Of a stretch of DNA of 64,000 nucleotides, positions 44,273 to 53,508 are shown one piece after another. The first letter of the stretch is position 1. Each line of letters begins with the position of its first letter. The notes under the pieces are model-generated. The model was not told the DNA's origin. It made no database searches and saw nothing but the letters and a program-made list of their open reading frames with translations. The position numbers and the translations under genes were made by a program. Location of the stretch: contig JBBDMS010000052.1 in assembly GCA_040878185.1 (NCBI GenBank), positions 1 through 64,000 of the forward strand, written 5' to 3'. Source of the stretch: JAWXBK01 sp040878185. Its GTDB lineage: Bacteria; Pseudomonadota; Alphaproteobacteria; Dongiales; Dongiaceae.

Positions 44273-45577
44273 ATGGCGCCTGCCGATACCTCGACCGTTC
44301 TACCCGGATTCTTTACCGCGTCTCTCGCGGAGCGCGATCCCGATGTCTATGCATCGATCGGCAAGGAACTGCGTCGGCAGCAGGACCAGATCGAACTGAT
44401 CGCCTCGGAAAACATTGTCTCGCTTGCGGTCCTGCAGGCGCAGGGTTCGGTCCTGACCAACAAATATGCCGAGGGTTATCCTGGCCGGCGCTATTACGGC
44501 GGCTGCGAGTTCGTCGATCTCGCGGAAAACCTGGCGATCGAGCGAGCGAAGAAATTGTTCGGCTGCGCGTTCGCCAATGTGCAGCCGCATTCCGGCGCGC
44601 AGGCGAATCAGGCGGTGTTCTTCGCGCTGCTGCAGCCGGGCGACACGTTCATGGGTCTCGATCTCGCGGCGGGCGGCCATCTCACGCACGGTTCGCCGGC
44701 CAACCAGTCGGGCAAATGGTTCAAGGTCGCGCCCTACACGGTGCGGCGCGAAGATCAACGCATCGACATGGACGAGGTCGAGCGCCTCGCGAAGGAACAC
44801 AAACCCAAGTTGATCCTCGCCGGCGGGTCCGCCTATCCGCGCTACTGGGATTTCGAGAGGTTCCGCAAGATCGCGGATGCGATCGGCGCCTATTTCTTCG
44901 TCGACATGGCGCATTTCGCAGGACTGGTGGCGGCCGGCGTCCATCCGAGCCCGCTGCCGTATGCGCATGTCGTCACGACCACGACGCACAAGACGCTGCG
45001 CGGCCCGCGCGGCGGCATGATCCTCTCGAACGACGAGGATCTCGGGAAGAAGATCAACTCGGCGGTGTTTCCGGGCCTCCAGGGCGGCCCGCTGATGCAT
45101 GTGATCGCCGCCAAGGCGGTCGCCTTCGGCGAGGCGCTGCGGCCCGAGTTCAAGACTTATCAGAAGGCGGTGGTCGAGAACGCGAAGGTGCTGTCGGAAA
45201 CGCTGGTGAAGGGCGGTCTCGCGATCACCACCGGCGGGACCGACAATCATCTGATGCTGGTCGATCTGCGGGCGAAAAAGCTGACCGGCAAGGCGACGGA
45301 ACACAGCCTCGATCGCGCGCGCATCACCTGCAACAAGAACGGTATTCCGTTCGATCCGGAAAAGCCGATGGTGACGTCCGGCATCCGGCTCGGCACGCCG
45401 GCCGCGACCACGCGCGGTTTCGGCAAGGATGAATTCCGGAAGGTCGGCGAGCTGATCCTGCGCGTGCTGGACGGGCTTGCCGCTTCGCCGGACGATAACG
45501 GCAAGACGGAAAAGGCGGTCGCCGCCGACGTCATCGAACTCTGTCACCGGTTTCCGGTTTATCCGGAACTTCGCTGA
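44273..45577 (+). CDS. glyA: Serine hydroxymethyltransferase
   Basis: A 434-residue PLP enzyme: EGYPGRRYYGGCEFVD, HSGAQANQAVF, and the PLP lysine K240 in TTTTHKTLRGPRGG. It converts serine and tetrahydrofolate to glycine and 5,10-methylene-tetrahydrofolate. Full length and conserved. It sits between rpiB and nrdR, heading a nucleotide/cofactor series. No glycine riboswitch is evident in the short 29-base gap upstream. Confidence 0.97.
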   Translation: MAPADTSTVLPGFFTASLAERDPDVYASIGKELRRQQDQIELIASENIVSLAVLQAQGSVLTNKYAEGYPGRRYYGGCEFVDLAENLAIERAKKLFGCAFANVQPHSGAQANQAVFFALLQPGDTFMGLDLAAGGHLTHGSPANQSGKWFKVAPYTVRREDQRIDMDEVERLAKEHKPKLILAGGSAYPRYWDFERFRKIADAIGAYFFVDMAHFAGLVAAGVHPSPLPYAHVVTTTTHKTLRGPRGGMILSNDEDLGKKINSAVFPGLQGGPLMHVIAAKAVAFGEALRPEFKTYQKAVVENAKVLSETLVKGGLAITTGGTDNHLMLVDLRAKKLTGKATEHSLDRARITCNKNGIPFDPEKPMVTSGIRLGTPAATTRGFGKDEFRKVGELILRVLDGLAASPDDNGKTEKAVAADVIELCHRFPVYPELR

Positions 45578-45610
45578 TCGCGGCTCGCGCCGGCACTCGG
45601 GGGAAAGCGA

Positions 45611-46069
45611 ATGCGCTGTCCGTTCTGCGGGAATGAAGATACGCAAGTGAAAGACTCGCGGCCGACGGATGACAATTCCGCCATCCGGCGACGCCGTCAG
45701 TGCCTCAATTGCGGGGCCCGGTTCACCACCTTCGAGCGCATCCAGTTGCGCGAGCTCACGGTGGTAAAGGGCAATGGGCGTCGCGAACCGTTCGAGCGCG
45801 ACAAACTGATGCGCTCGATCCAGATCGCGCTGCGCAAGCGGCCGGTCGAACCCGACCGCATCGATCGCGTGGTCAACGGGATCGTGCGGCGGCTCGAAAG
45901 TCTGGGCGAAAGCGAAATCCCGTCCAAGCTGGTCGGCGAGATGGTCATGGATGCGCTCTCGACGCTCGACCAGGTCGCCTTCGTGCGCTTCGCTTCGGTC
46001 TATCGCAATTTCCGCGAGGCCAAGGATTTCGAAGAGTTCGTCGGCCAGCTCGGCGGTGAACCCGAGTAG
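45611..46069 (+). CDS. nrdR: Transcriptional repressor NrdR
   Basis: A 152-residue regulator with an N-terminal zinc ribbon (C3, C6, C31, C34 in MRCPFCGNED ... RQCLNCGARF) and an ATP-cone domain (VVKGNGRREPFERDKL). It represses ribonucleotide reductase genes when dATP is plentiful. It begins with a GGGGGAAAG ribosome site 33 bases after glyA. No NrdR box was recognised inside this window. Its 3' end overlaps the likely GTG start of ribD. Confidence 0.97.
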   Translation: MRCPFCGNEDTQVKDSRPTDDNSAIRRRRQCLNCGARFTTFERIQLRELTVVKGNGRREPFERDKLMRSIQIALRKRPVEPDRIDRVVNGIVRRLESLGESEIPSKLVGEMVMDALSTLDQVAFVRFASVYRNFREAKDFEEFVGQLGGEPE

Positions 46070-47198
46070 CCCCGGCCGGGGAACGCCCCGGCCATCCGAT
46101 ATCGCGTTCATGCGGGCGGCGCTGGCGCTCGCCCGTCGCGGCCTCGGACAGGTGGCGCCCAACCCCGTCGTCGGCTGTATCGTCGTCGCGAGCGACGGCC
46201 GCGTGGCCGGCCGCGGCTGGACCCAGCCCGGCGGACGCCCGCACGCCGAAACCGAAGCGCTCGCGCGGGCCGGAACCGCGGCGCGCGGTGGCACGGCCTA
46301 TGTAACGCTCGAGCCCTGTGCCCATCATGGCCAGACGCCGCCCTGCAGCGACGCGCTGATCGATGCCGGGATCGCGCGCGTCGTCGCGGCTGTGCGCGAT
46401 CCCGATCCGCGCGTCGCCGGACGCGGGATCGAAGCGCTGCGACAGGCCGGCATCGATGTGATCGAAGGTCTGCTTGAAAACGAGGCTGCCGAACTCAATG
46501 CCGGGTTCTTCCTGCGGGTGAGAGAAGGCCGCCCGCTGGTCACGCTCAAGGTCGCCACATCGCTCGACGGAAAAATTGCGACCGCAAGCGGCGAGAGCCA
46601 ATGGATCACCGGCGAAGCATCGCGCGCGCGCGCGCATCTGATGCGAGCCGAGCACGATGCGATCCTGATCGGTGCCGGCACGGCGCTTGCCGACGATCCA
46701 GCACTGACCTGCCGGCTGCCGGGCATGGAAGGGCGCTCGCCCATACGGATCCTGGTCGATGCGGCGCGGCGCGTGCCCGACAGCGCGCAACTGTTCCAGA
46801 CCGCACGCGCGACGGCGACCATTCTCGCGACGGGCCTCGCCGCCGGCGCCGATGCGCCCGGCCTGCGCTCGCTCGAGGCGTTTGGCGTGGAGATAATGAA
46901 ACTGCCGCCCGACGGTCCGAACCATGTCGATCTGGCCGAACTCCTGCAGGCGCTCGGCCGGCGCGGTCTCACCCGAATCATGGTCGAGGGCGGGGGTGGC
47001 ATGGGGGCGGCCCTGTTGCGGCTCGGGCTGGTCGACCGGATCGCCTGGTTCCGCGCGCCGCTGCTGATCGGCGGCGAGGGCATCCCGGCAATTGCCGATC
47101 TGGCGCTCGCCCGGCTGACCGAGGCCCCCGGTTTCGAGCGAACCGGACTCGAAACGATCGGCACCGATCTGCTGGAAACCTATCGCCGTCGCGCCTAA
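46056..47198 (+). CDS. ribD: Bifunctional diaminohydroxyphosphoribosylaminopyrimidine deaminase / uracil reductase
   Basis: About 380 residues from GTG 46056; an ATG at 46110 would start within DIAFMRAALALARRG, a region conserved upstream of the Met, so the GTG is preferred. The deaminase domain has PHAETEAL and the zinc motif EPCAHHGQTPPC; the reductase domain follows from about TLKVATSLDGKIA. It carries out two riboflavin steps. It opens the rib operon, overlapping nrdR by 14 bases, and ribE starts 10 bases downstream. Confidence 0.94.
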   Translation: MNPSSPGRGTPRPSDIAFMRAALALARRGLGQVAPNPVVGCIVVASDGRVAGRGWTQPGGRPHAETEALARAGTAARGGTAYVTLEPCAHHGQTPPCSDALIDAGIARVVAAVRDPDPRVAGRGIEALRQAGIDVIEGLLENEAAELNAGFFLRVREGRPLVTLKVATSLDGKIATASGESQWITGEASRARAHLMRAEHDAILIGAGTALADDPALTCRLPGMEGRSPIRILVDAARRVPDSAQLFQTARATATILATGLAAGADAPGLRSLEAFGVEIMKLPPDGPNHVDLAELLQALGRRGLTRIMVEGGGGMGAALLRLGLVDRIAWFRAPLLIGGEGIPAIADLALARLTEAPGFERTGLETIGTDLLETYRRRA

Positions 47199-47208
47199 CG
47201 TGCCCGCC

Positions 47209-47808
47209 ATGTTCACCGGCATCATCAACGACCTCGGGCGGGTGCGCCGAATTCGCCCGGGCGGGACCACGCGGTTCGAGTTCGAAACCGGCTACGACAC
47301 GGCCACGATCGCCGATGGCGCGTCGATCGCGTGCAACGGCTGCTGCCTCTCGGTCGTCGAGAAGGGTGCGGGGTGGTTCGCGGTCGACGTATCGGCCGAG
47401 ACACTGTCCTGCACGACACTGGGCGACTGGCGCGAAGGCAGCGCAGTCAATTTCGAGCGCGCCTTGCGGCTCGGCGACGAGCTCGGTGGACATCTTGTCG
47501 CGGGCCATGTCGACGGGGTCGCGGCGATCGTCGGCCGGCGGCCGGATGGCGACAGCCTGCGCTTCCGTTTTGCGGCACCCGCATCGCTCGCCCGCTTCAT
47601 CGCATCGAAGGGGTCGGTGGCCATCGACGGTGTCTCGCTGACGGTCAACGAGGTCGAAGGCCGCGAATTCGGCGTCAATGTGATCCCGATTACGAGGCGG
47701 GTGACCAATTTCGGCACGCTCGAAGAGGGCGGGCGCGTTAATCTGGAAATCGATCTGCTGGCGCGCTACGTTGCGCGCCTTAACGAGGAGGGCAAATCGC
47801 CCGCATGA
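47209..47808 (+). CDS. ribE: Riboflavin synthase, alpha subunit
   Basis: A 199-residue protein of two repeated lumazine-binding barrels, each with the MFTGII-like or GHLVAGHVDG pattern; NGCCLSVV and the second-repeat VSLTVNEVEG are visible. It makes riboflavin from two molecules of dimethyl-ribityllumazine. The start is ATG 47209 (MFTGII) rather than GTG 47200. The stop overlaps the next ATG (ATGA). Confidence 0.95.
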   Translation: MFTGIINDLGRVRRIRPGGTTRFEFETGYDTATIADGASIACNGCCLSVVEKGAGWFAVDVSAETLSCTTLGDWREGSAVNFERALRLGDELGGHLVAGHVDGVAAIVGRRPDGDSLRFRFAAPASLARFIASKGSVAIDGVSLTVNEVEGREFGVNVIPITRRVTNFGTLEEGGRVNLEIDLLARYVARLNEEGKSPA

Positions 47809-48947
47809 GCAGCGCCCTGGAAAATCCGCGTGTCGTCGCCTTCCGCGAACTGGTGTCCGCGCCCGAAGACATTGTCGAGGACGCGCGGAACGGCCGCATG
47901 TTCGTGCTGGTCGACGACGAAAGCCGCGAGGACGAGGGCGATCTGGTCATTCCGGCCCAGATGGCGACGCCCGATGCGATCAATTTCATGGCCAAGCATG
48001 GCCGCGGCCTGATCTGTCTCGCGCTGACGCGCGAGCGGGTCGACGGGCTCGGCCTGCCGTTGATGGCGCGCAAGAACGAGACCCGGCACGAAACCGCCTT
48101 CACCGTGTCGATCGAGGCGCGCGAAGGCGTCACGACCGGCATCTCGGCGCCCGATCGCGCGCGAACCATCGCGGCCGCGATCGACCCGAACTCGACCGAC
48201 CGCGACATCGTGACGCCGGGCCATGTGTTCCCGCTGGTCGCGCGCGACGGCGGCGTGCTGGTACGTGCCGGCCACACCGAGGCGGCGGTCGATATCGCGC
48301 GCATAGCAGGTCTGAACCCGTCGGGCGTGATCTGCGAGATCATGAACGACGACGGCACGATGGCGCGGCGCGACGATCTGATCGCCTTTGCCCAGCGTCA
48401 CGGACTCAAGATCGCGACCATCGCCGATCTGATCGAGTATCGCCGGCGCACCGAGAAGATCGTCGCGCGCACCGCGGAGAGCGCGATCGAATCCCGGTTC
48501 GGTGGCGGGTTCCGGGTCTGCGTCTACACCAACCGCATCGCCTATGCGGAGCATATCGCGCTGGTGAAAGGCGATCTCTCGCAGCCCGGGCCGGTTCTCG
48601 TGCGCATGCACGCGCTGAATGTGCTCGACGATGTGCTGGGCGACCGGCATGACGGGCGCGCCGGCCAGCTCCAGACAGCGATGCGGCTGATCGCCGAAGA
48701 GGGGCGGGGCGTCATCGTGCTGATCCGCGAGCCGCGACCGACCAGCGTGAGCGACCTGGTCCGCGCCCGCGAAAGCGGCGATGCCAATGCCGGCGTCTTG
48801 CGCGATTACGGCATCGGTGCGCAAATTCTGGTCGATCTCGGCGTCAAGGACATGGTGCTGCTGTCGAACACCAAGCGGCGGACGATCGTCGGGCTTGAAG
48901 GGTACGGGCTGCGCGTCGTCGGCCAGCGCCCGATTCCATCGGACTGA
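47805..48947 (+). CDS. ribB: 3,4-dihydroxy-2-butanone-4-phosphate synthase with degenerate GTP cyclohydrolase II domain (RibBX type)
   Basis: A 380-residue protein. The N-terminal RibB domain is intact: DDESREDEGDLVIPA, GRGLICLAL, ARTIAAAIDP, VFPLVARDGGVLVRAGHTEAAVD. The C-terminal half has the fold of RibA but lacks its zinc cysteines (ECLTGD..RCDCG reads LNVLDDVLGDRHDGRAG) and the EGRNIGL region, so it should not be an active cyclohydrolase II. Such RibBX proteins are known in proteobacteria. An active RibA must be encoded elsewhere. ribH follows after 9 bases. Confidence 0.93.
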   Translation: MSSALENPRVVAFRELVSAPEDIVEDARNGRMFVLVDDESREDEGDLVIPAQMATPDAINFMAKHGRGLICLALTRERVDGLGLPLMARKNETRHETAFTVSIEAREGVTTGISAPDRARTIAAAIDPNSTDRDIVTPGHVFPLVARDGGVLVRAGHTEAAVDIARIAGLNPSGVICEIMNDDGTMARRDDLIAFAQRHGLKIATIADLIEYRRRTEKIVARTAESAIESRFGGGFRVCVYTNRIAYAEHIALVKGDLSQPGPVLVRMHALNVLDDVLGDRHDGRAGQLQTAMRLIAEEGRGVIVLIREPRPTSVSDLVRARESGDANAGVLRDYGIGAQILVDLGVKDMVLLSNTKRRTIVGLEGYGLRVVGQRPIPSD

Positions 48948-48956
48948 GGAAGCGAA

Positions 48957-49412
48957 TTGCCGGATCATCCGCATATTCTGATCGTTGAAGCGCGGTTTTA
49001 CGAAGACATCGCCGACGAACTGGTCCGCGGCGCCGAAGCGACGCTGGGCGAAGCGGGTGCGACCTGGGAACGTTATGCCGTGCCCGGCGCGTTCGAAATT
49101 CCAGCGGCGATCCGCATGGCGATCGCGCGCGGCGGCTTCGATGGCTATATCGCGCTCGGCTGCGTCATCCGCGGCGAGACCACGCATTACGATTATGTCT
49201 GCGGCGAGAGCGCGCGTGCGCTGCAGGATATCGCGGTCGACCATCAGGTGCCGCTCGGTTACGGCATCCTGACCGTCGAGAATGGCGATCAGGCCTGGGC
49301 GCGGGCCGGCGTCGACCGCAAGAACAAGGGCGGCGACGCGGCGCATGCCTGTCTTGCCATGCTCGTGCTCAAGAAACGTCTCGCCGCCGCGATTTCCGGC
49401 GGCGGTCGCTGA
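48957..49412 (+). CDS. ribH: 6,7-dimethyl-8-ribityllumazine synthase
   Basis: A 151-residue lumazine synthase with VPGAFEIPAA, LGCVIRGETTHYDYVCGESARAL, and GILTVENGDQAWARAG. It condenses the RibB product with aminoribitylamino-uracil. The start is TTG at 48957, placed by GAGGAAG upstream and by homology; no ATG is available. nusB follows after 6 bases, the standard order. Confidence 0.94.
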   Translation: MPDHPHILIVEARFYEDIADELVRGAEATLGEAGATWERYAVPGAFEIPAAIRMAIARGGFDGYIALGCVIRGETTHYDYVCGESARALQDIAVDHQVPLGYGILTVENGDQAWARAGVDRKNKGGDAAHACLAMLVLKKRLAAAISGGGR

Positions 49413-49418
49413 ACCGCC

Positions 49419-49949
49419 ATGAGCCGTCGACCCGACAGGCGGCTCGGCCGCAGAACGGCGCGGCTCAAAGCCGTCCAGGCGCTCTATCAGATTGCGATGA
49501 CCGGCACGGCGGCGGAGACGGTGGTGATGGAATTCATCACCCATCGTCTCGCGGAACCGATCGACGGGCAGACCCTGCCCGAACCGGATCGCAACTATTT
49601 CGTCGATCTGGTGCGCGGTGCGGCGGCCGAACGCTCCGATCTCGATGCGATGATCTCGGCGGTGCTCAAGGAAGACTGGACCGTCGAACGGCTCGAAGCG
49701 ACGTTGGGCGCAATCCTTCGCGCGGGCGCCTGGGAACTTTCGAACCGGCAGGACATTCCGCCGCGCGCGACGATCAGCGAATATACCGACGTCGCGGGTG
49801 CCTTCATGGGTGAGCGCGAAACATCGCTGGTGAACGGCGTTCTCAACCGCATCGCGGCGGAACTGAGACCGGACGAGATGACGAAAGTGCCGCCGCGAGA
49901 CGCCGGGCCGGCCGGGTCGGACAACGACAGTCTCGACGCGGGCGCCTGA
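49419..49949 (+). CDS. nusB: Transcription antitermination factor NusB
   Basis: A 176-residue all-helical NusB: RRTARLKAVQALYQIAMTG at the start (binding boxA RNA), ILRAGAWELS, and ERETSLVNGVLNRIA. It promotes complete rRNA transcription with NusE. Linkage to ribH is typical. The C-terminal tail (about residues 150-176) is extended and polar. In many relatives thiL follows at once; here two unrelated genes intervene. Confidence 0.95.
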   Translation: MSRRPDRRLGRRTARLKAVQALYQIAMTGTAAETVVMEFITHRLAEPIDGQTLPEPDRNYFVDLVRGAAAERSDLDAMISAVLKEDWTVERLEATLGAILRAGAWELSNRQDIPPRATISEYTDVAGAFMGERETSLVNGVLNRIAAELRPDEMTKVPPRDAGPAGSDNDSLDAGA

Positions 49950-49974
49950 TCGCGCGATCAGGTCCGATCGCTGC

Positions 49975-51057
49975 ATGAACGCATCGAAACTAAGGATCGT
50001 CGTTGTCGGCGCCGGCATCGTCGGCGCTTCGATCGCCTATCATCTGGCGCGCGGCGGTGCCGCAGTCACCGTGCTGGAACAGAATTGTCCGGCGAGCGGC
50101 GTAACGGGAAAATCCTTTGCCTGGATCAATGTCTCGCACGGCGTCGCTGCCGAGAACGCAATGCTGCGCGCGCAGGCGCTGGGGGATTACCGCAGGCTGC
50201 AAGGCGAACTTGGCGATGCGCTGAAGATCGACTGGTGCGGTGCACTGACATGGACCGGCAATCCTGGCGAATCCGAATCGCTGGTCCGCGACCACGCGGC
50301 GCGCGGTTACGACATAAGGCTCGTGACTCGCGACGAAATCGCCACGCTGGAGCCGGGCCTCGTTGCGCCGCCCGACTGTGCCGCGTTTGCGCCGGGCGAA
50401 GGGGCGCTCGATCCGGTCGTCGCAACCGATGCCCTGATCCGCGCGGCGCGCGAAGCGGGGGCGGCGATCAATCTGACGACGCCCGTGATCGCGCTGGCGA
50501 CCGATGCGGCGCGCGTGACCGGGGTGGTGACGCGCGGCGGCCGGATCGACGCGGATCGCGTCGTGCTGGCGGCCGGGCTCGGGACCGTGCCGCTTTGCGC
50601 CGCACTCGGCATCGTGCCGCCGATCGATGCATCGCCGGCTTTGCTGCTGCGCTTTCGCGCGACACAGACGCTGCTCCGCCGCATCGTCTCGACGCCGTTG
50701 TTCGAAATCCGCCAGCCGGCGGCGGCGACGCTGCTCGCGGCCGACGATTACATCGACGAAAGCTCCGAGAACGGTCCACAGGCGATTGCGCAACGGGCGC
50801 TCGCGGCGATCCGGGGCGCCTTGCATGGCGGCGAAGCGATTACGCTCGAGGACGTCACCGCCGGTCTGCGCCCGATGCCCGGCGACGGATTGCCGATCAT
50901 CGGCGGCGTCGCTGCGGCGCCCGGTCTTTACTTCGCGGTCATGCACGCAGGCGTCGCATTGGCGCCGACGGTCGGCCGGCTCGTCGCCGGCGAAATCATC
51001 GACGGCCATGACGTCTCGGCGCTCGCACATTGCCGGCCGGCGCGCTTCCCGACCTGA
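49975..51057 (+). CDS. FAD-dependent oxidoreductase (DAO/glycine-oxidase-like)
   Basis: A 360-residue protein with the FAD Rossmann motif VVVGAGIVGASIAYHLARGG, SGVTGKSFAWIN, and a C-terminal GLRPMPGDGLPIIGGV. It belongs to the D-amino-acid oxidase/sarcosine-oxidase group; the substrate is unknown. It lies between nusB and thiL, interrupting the usual order together with a convergent HAD gene. Its composition is host-like, so it may be an old insertion. Confidence 0.82.
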   Translation: MNASKLRIVVVGAGIVGASIAYHLARGGAAVTVLEQNCPASGVTGKSFAWINVSHGVAAENAMLRAQALGDYRRLQGELGDALKIDWCGALTWTGNPGESESLVRDHAARGYDIRLVTRDEIATLEPGLVAPPDCAAFAPGEGALDPVVATDALIRAAREAGAAINLTTPVIALATDAARVTGVVTRGGRIDADRVVLAAGLGTVPLCAALGIVPPIDASPALLLRFRATQTLLRRIVSTPLFEIRQPAAATLLAADDYIDESSENGPQAIAQRALAAIRGALHGGEAITLEDVTAGLRPMPGDGLPIIGGVAAAPGLYFAVMHAGVALAPTVGRLVAGEIIDGHDVSALAHCRPARFPT

Positions 51058-51075
51058 GAAACTTATGCGGGCGCG

Positions 51076-51684
51076 TTAGAAGCGCAGCCCCATCGCGCGC
51101 AGGCGTGCTTCCGTATCCGTCGTATCGCGATGATGGATGGCATTGAGACCGATCGCGGTCGCCGCATGAATGTTCGGTTCGTGATCGTCGACGAAGGCGG
51201 TGTTGGCCGCGGTCAATCCGTTCCGGTCCAATACCAGATGAAAGATGCGCGGATCGGGCTTCGCCATTTTTTCGACACCCGACACCACGACATCGCGCAG
51301 ATGCGGCAGGAATGGCATATGCGGCCGTCCGACCTCGTAGGTCTCTTCCGACCAGTTGGTCAGGCCATAAAGCGCGATACCGGCTTGGTGCAGACGGGCG
51401 ACCAGATCAACCGCCGGCTCGATCGGACCCGCCAGCATGTCGATCCAGCGTTCGCGAAAGGCCCGGATCAGCGGGGCCTGATCGGGAAAGAGCGCGGTCT
51501 GTTTGGCGATCGCCTCGCTCCAGGGCCGGCCGCGATCCTGTTCGGCATTCCATTCCGGTCCGCAGATTTCGGTGAGGAAGCGCCGCCGTTCCGCCGGATC
51601 GGGAATGAGCTCGCGATAGAGATAATCGGGGCTCCAGTCGATGAGGACACCGCCGAAATCGAAGATTACCGCGTCGATGGCCAA
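51076..51684 (-). CDS. HAD-superfamily hydrolase, subfamily IA
   Basis: A 202-residue HAD protein: VIFDFGGVLIDWSP (nucleophile Asp and acid/base Asp seven residues on), LTNWSEET, MAKPDPRIFHLVL and FVDDHEPN. It is probably a small-molecule phosphatase; YihX-like proteins are close in pattern. The start is taken as TTG 51684, with AGGA upstream, because no ATG lies before the first motif. It is convergent with the FAD gene (18 bases apart) and divergent from thiL. Confidence 0.8.
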   Translation of the reverse strand: MAIDAVIFDFGGVLIDWSPDYLYRELIPDPAERRRFLTEICGPEWNAEQDRGRPWSEAIAKQTALFPDQAPLIRAFRERWIDMLAGPIEPAVDLVARLHQAGIALYGLTNWSEETYEVGRPHMPFLPHLRDVVVSGVEKMAKPDPRIFHLVLDRNGLTAANTAFVDDHEPNIHAATAIGLNAIHHRDTTDTEARLRAMGLRF

Positions 51685-51738
51685 ATTCCTGCTCCCGCCC
51701 GGCTGACCGTCCTGCCGCCGCCGCGTTAGTATAGCGCC

Positions 51739-52725
51739 ATGAAACGACCCGGTGAGTTCGATCTGATCGCCAAATATTTCGCGCCGCTGGCGGCGGGGAT
51801 GCCGGGCGCGGCGGGGCTCGGCAATGACGGTGCCACCTTCGGGCCGAATCCGGGCCACGAGATCGTCGTCACGGTCGATGCGCTGACCGAAGGCGTGCAT
51901 TTCCTGCCGGACGATCCGCCGGGCGACATCGCGCGCAAGATGCTGCGCGTCAATCTGTCGGATCTGGCGGCGATGGGTGCGAGGCCGCTCGGCTATGTCA
52001 TGACGACCGCCTTGTCGGAGCGTGTCAACGAAGTCTGGATCGCTGCCTTTACAGCGGGCCTCGCCGCGGACCAGAAGGAATTCGGCATCGGGCTTCTTGG
52101 CGGCGACACGACGGCGACGCCGGGCCCAATCGCGCTCACTTTGACCGCGTTCGGGGAGGTTGCGACCGGCCGGGAATTGCTGCGGAGCGCCGCAAAGGCA
52201 GGCGATCTGATTTTGGTATCGGGCGCGATCGGCGACGGGCTGCTCGGGCTGATGGCGCTGCGCGAACAGATACCGGGCATTGCCGCGGCGGATCGCGATG
52301 CGCTCGTTGCGCGTTTTCGCCTGCCACAGCCGCGTCTTTCGCTCGGCGCTGCGTTGAGCGAACGCGGTCTCGCGCGCTGCGCGATCGACGTGTCGGACGG
52401 GCTGGTCGCCGATCTCGGGCATATCGCCAAGCAGTCGGGGCTCGCCGCGGAAATCCGCGCCGACCGCGTGCCGCTGTCCGAGGCGGCACGCCATGCAATC
52501 GAGGCCGATGCCGATTTGCTGCCGCGCGTCCTGACGGGTGGCGACGATTACGAGCTTCTGTTCACGATCGCGCCCGACAAGCGCGACGCGGTGGCCGGTC
52601 TCGCGCGCGAACTCGGTCTGGATCTGACCGAAATCGGCAGCATGAAATGGGGCGAATTTGTGCGCGTCGTCGATGCACACGGTCGCGCTTTGGCGCTCGG
52701 CGATAGCGGCTGGCGCCATTTCTGA
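51739..52725 (+). CDS. thiL: Thiamine-monophosphate kinase
   Basis: A 328-residue ATP-binding kinase of the PurM-like fold: GNDGATF, VTVDALTEGVHFLPDD, KMLRVNLSDLAAMGARPLGY, and SDGLVADLGHI. It phosphorylates thiamine phosphate to the active diphosphate. nusB-thiL pairing is common; here two genes separate them. The 54-bp gap from the divergent HAD gene must hold its promoter. The stop is 18 bases before the convergent methyltransferase end. Confidence 0.94.
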   Translation: MKRPGEFDLIAKYFAPLAAGMPGAAGLGNDGATFGPNPGHEIVVTVDALTEGVHFLPDDPPGDIARKMLRVNLSDLAAMGARPLGYVMTTALSERVNEVWIAAFTAGLAADQKEFGIGLLGGDTTATPGPIALTLTAFGEVATGRELLRSAAKAGDLILVSGAIGDGLLGLMALREQIPGIAAADRDALVARFRLPQPRLSLGAALSERGLARCAIDVSDGLVADLGHIAKQSGLAAEIRADRVPLSEAARHAIEADADLLPRVLTGGDDYELLFTIAPDKRDAVAGLARELGLDLTEIGSMKWGEFVRVVDAHGRALALGDSGWRHF

Positions 52726-52743
52726 TACCGTATGGGCGCGGGG

Positions 52744-53508
52744 TCAGAGCCGCCGCGCCAGCGTGATGATCTCGGGGCTGTCCTCCGTCACCGGCGAGCG
52801 ATCCCAATTGCCATATTGCGCTTCGACCCTGAAACCGGCGCTTTCGAGGCGGGCGCGCAGCGCGTCCGCGCCGATATAGCGGATCCGGATGCGCTTCTGC
52901 TGTTCCGGCCGACTGCCATCGCGCCAGCGCCGCGCGATGTGGCAGTCGAGGATGCCGGTTGCAGCATCCCAGTGTTCGCGCAGATAGACGTCGACGCTGC
53001 GGCCTTCGCCATCCGCGAAGCTGTGCCAGAAGGTCTCACGGCCATCGACGTCGATATCGGCGCGGCGCGGATTGCGCGTGTCGAAGGCGAACAGCCCGTT
53101 CGGCTCGAGATGCGTATGGACATTGCGCAATAGCGCGGCGTGATCCGCATCGGTCAGGAACGACTGAAAGGCGTGACTGGTCATCGTTGCCAGCGCGAAG
53201 CGCTCGCCGAGCGCCAGATCGCGGGCGTCGGCGACGATCCAGCGGATCGGCAGGCCCGCCGATTTCGCGCGCGCTCGTTCGATCATCGGCTGCATGATGT
53301 CGACACCCGTGACCGCAACGCCGGCTTTCGCCAGCGGGATCGCAAGCCAGCCGGTGCCGCAGCCGATATCGATGACCGGCCCGCCCTGGTCTCGGGCGAT
53401 CGTTTCGAAGAACGGACCCTCGGGCTCCCATGAACCGAATTCGCGGTCATAGAGTTCGGGGTCGGTAAATTCCTCGAGATTGTCGTCTGCGTTCATGCGT
53501 TGCGGCAT
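52744..53508 (-). CDS. SAM-dependent class I methyltransferase
   Basis: About 254 residues. The SAM site is VIDIGCGTGWLAIPLAKAGVAVTGVDI, with VADARDLALGERFAL following; the C-terminal half has a beta-rich region common in small-molecule methyltransferases (SFLTDADHAALLRNVHTHLEPNGLFAFDTRN). The substrate is unknown. ATG 53508 forms TGATG with the cupin stop, suggesting coupling; ATG 53496 is possible. It is downstream of the cupin gene in the same operon. Confidence 0.83.
   Translation of the reverse strand: MPQRMNADDNLEEFTDPELYDREFGSWEPEGPFFETIARDQGGPVIDIGCGTGWLAIPLAKAGVAVTGVDIMQPMIERARAKSAGLPIRWIVADARDLALGERFALATMTSHAFQSFLTDADHAALLRNVHTHLEPNGLFAFDTRNPRRADIDVDGRETFWHSFADGEGRSVDVYLREHWDAATGILDCHIARRWRDGSRPEQQKRIRIRYIGADALRARLESAGFRVEAQYGNWDRSPVTEDSPEIITLARRL

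Noticed and set aside
47766..50018. 750-codon minus-strand frame over the rib operon
   Set aside because: Antisense shadow of ribBX-ribH-nusB.
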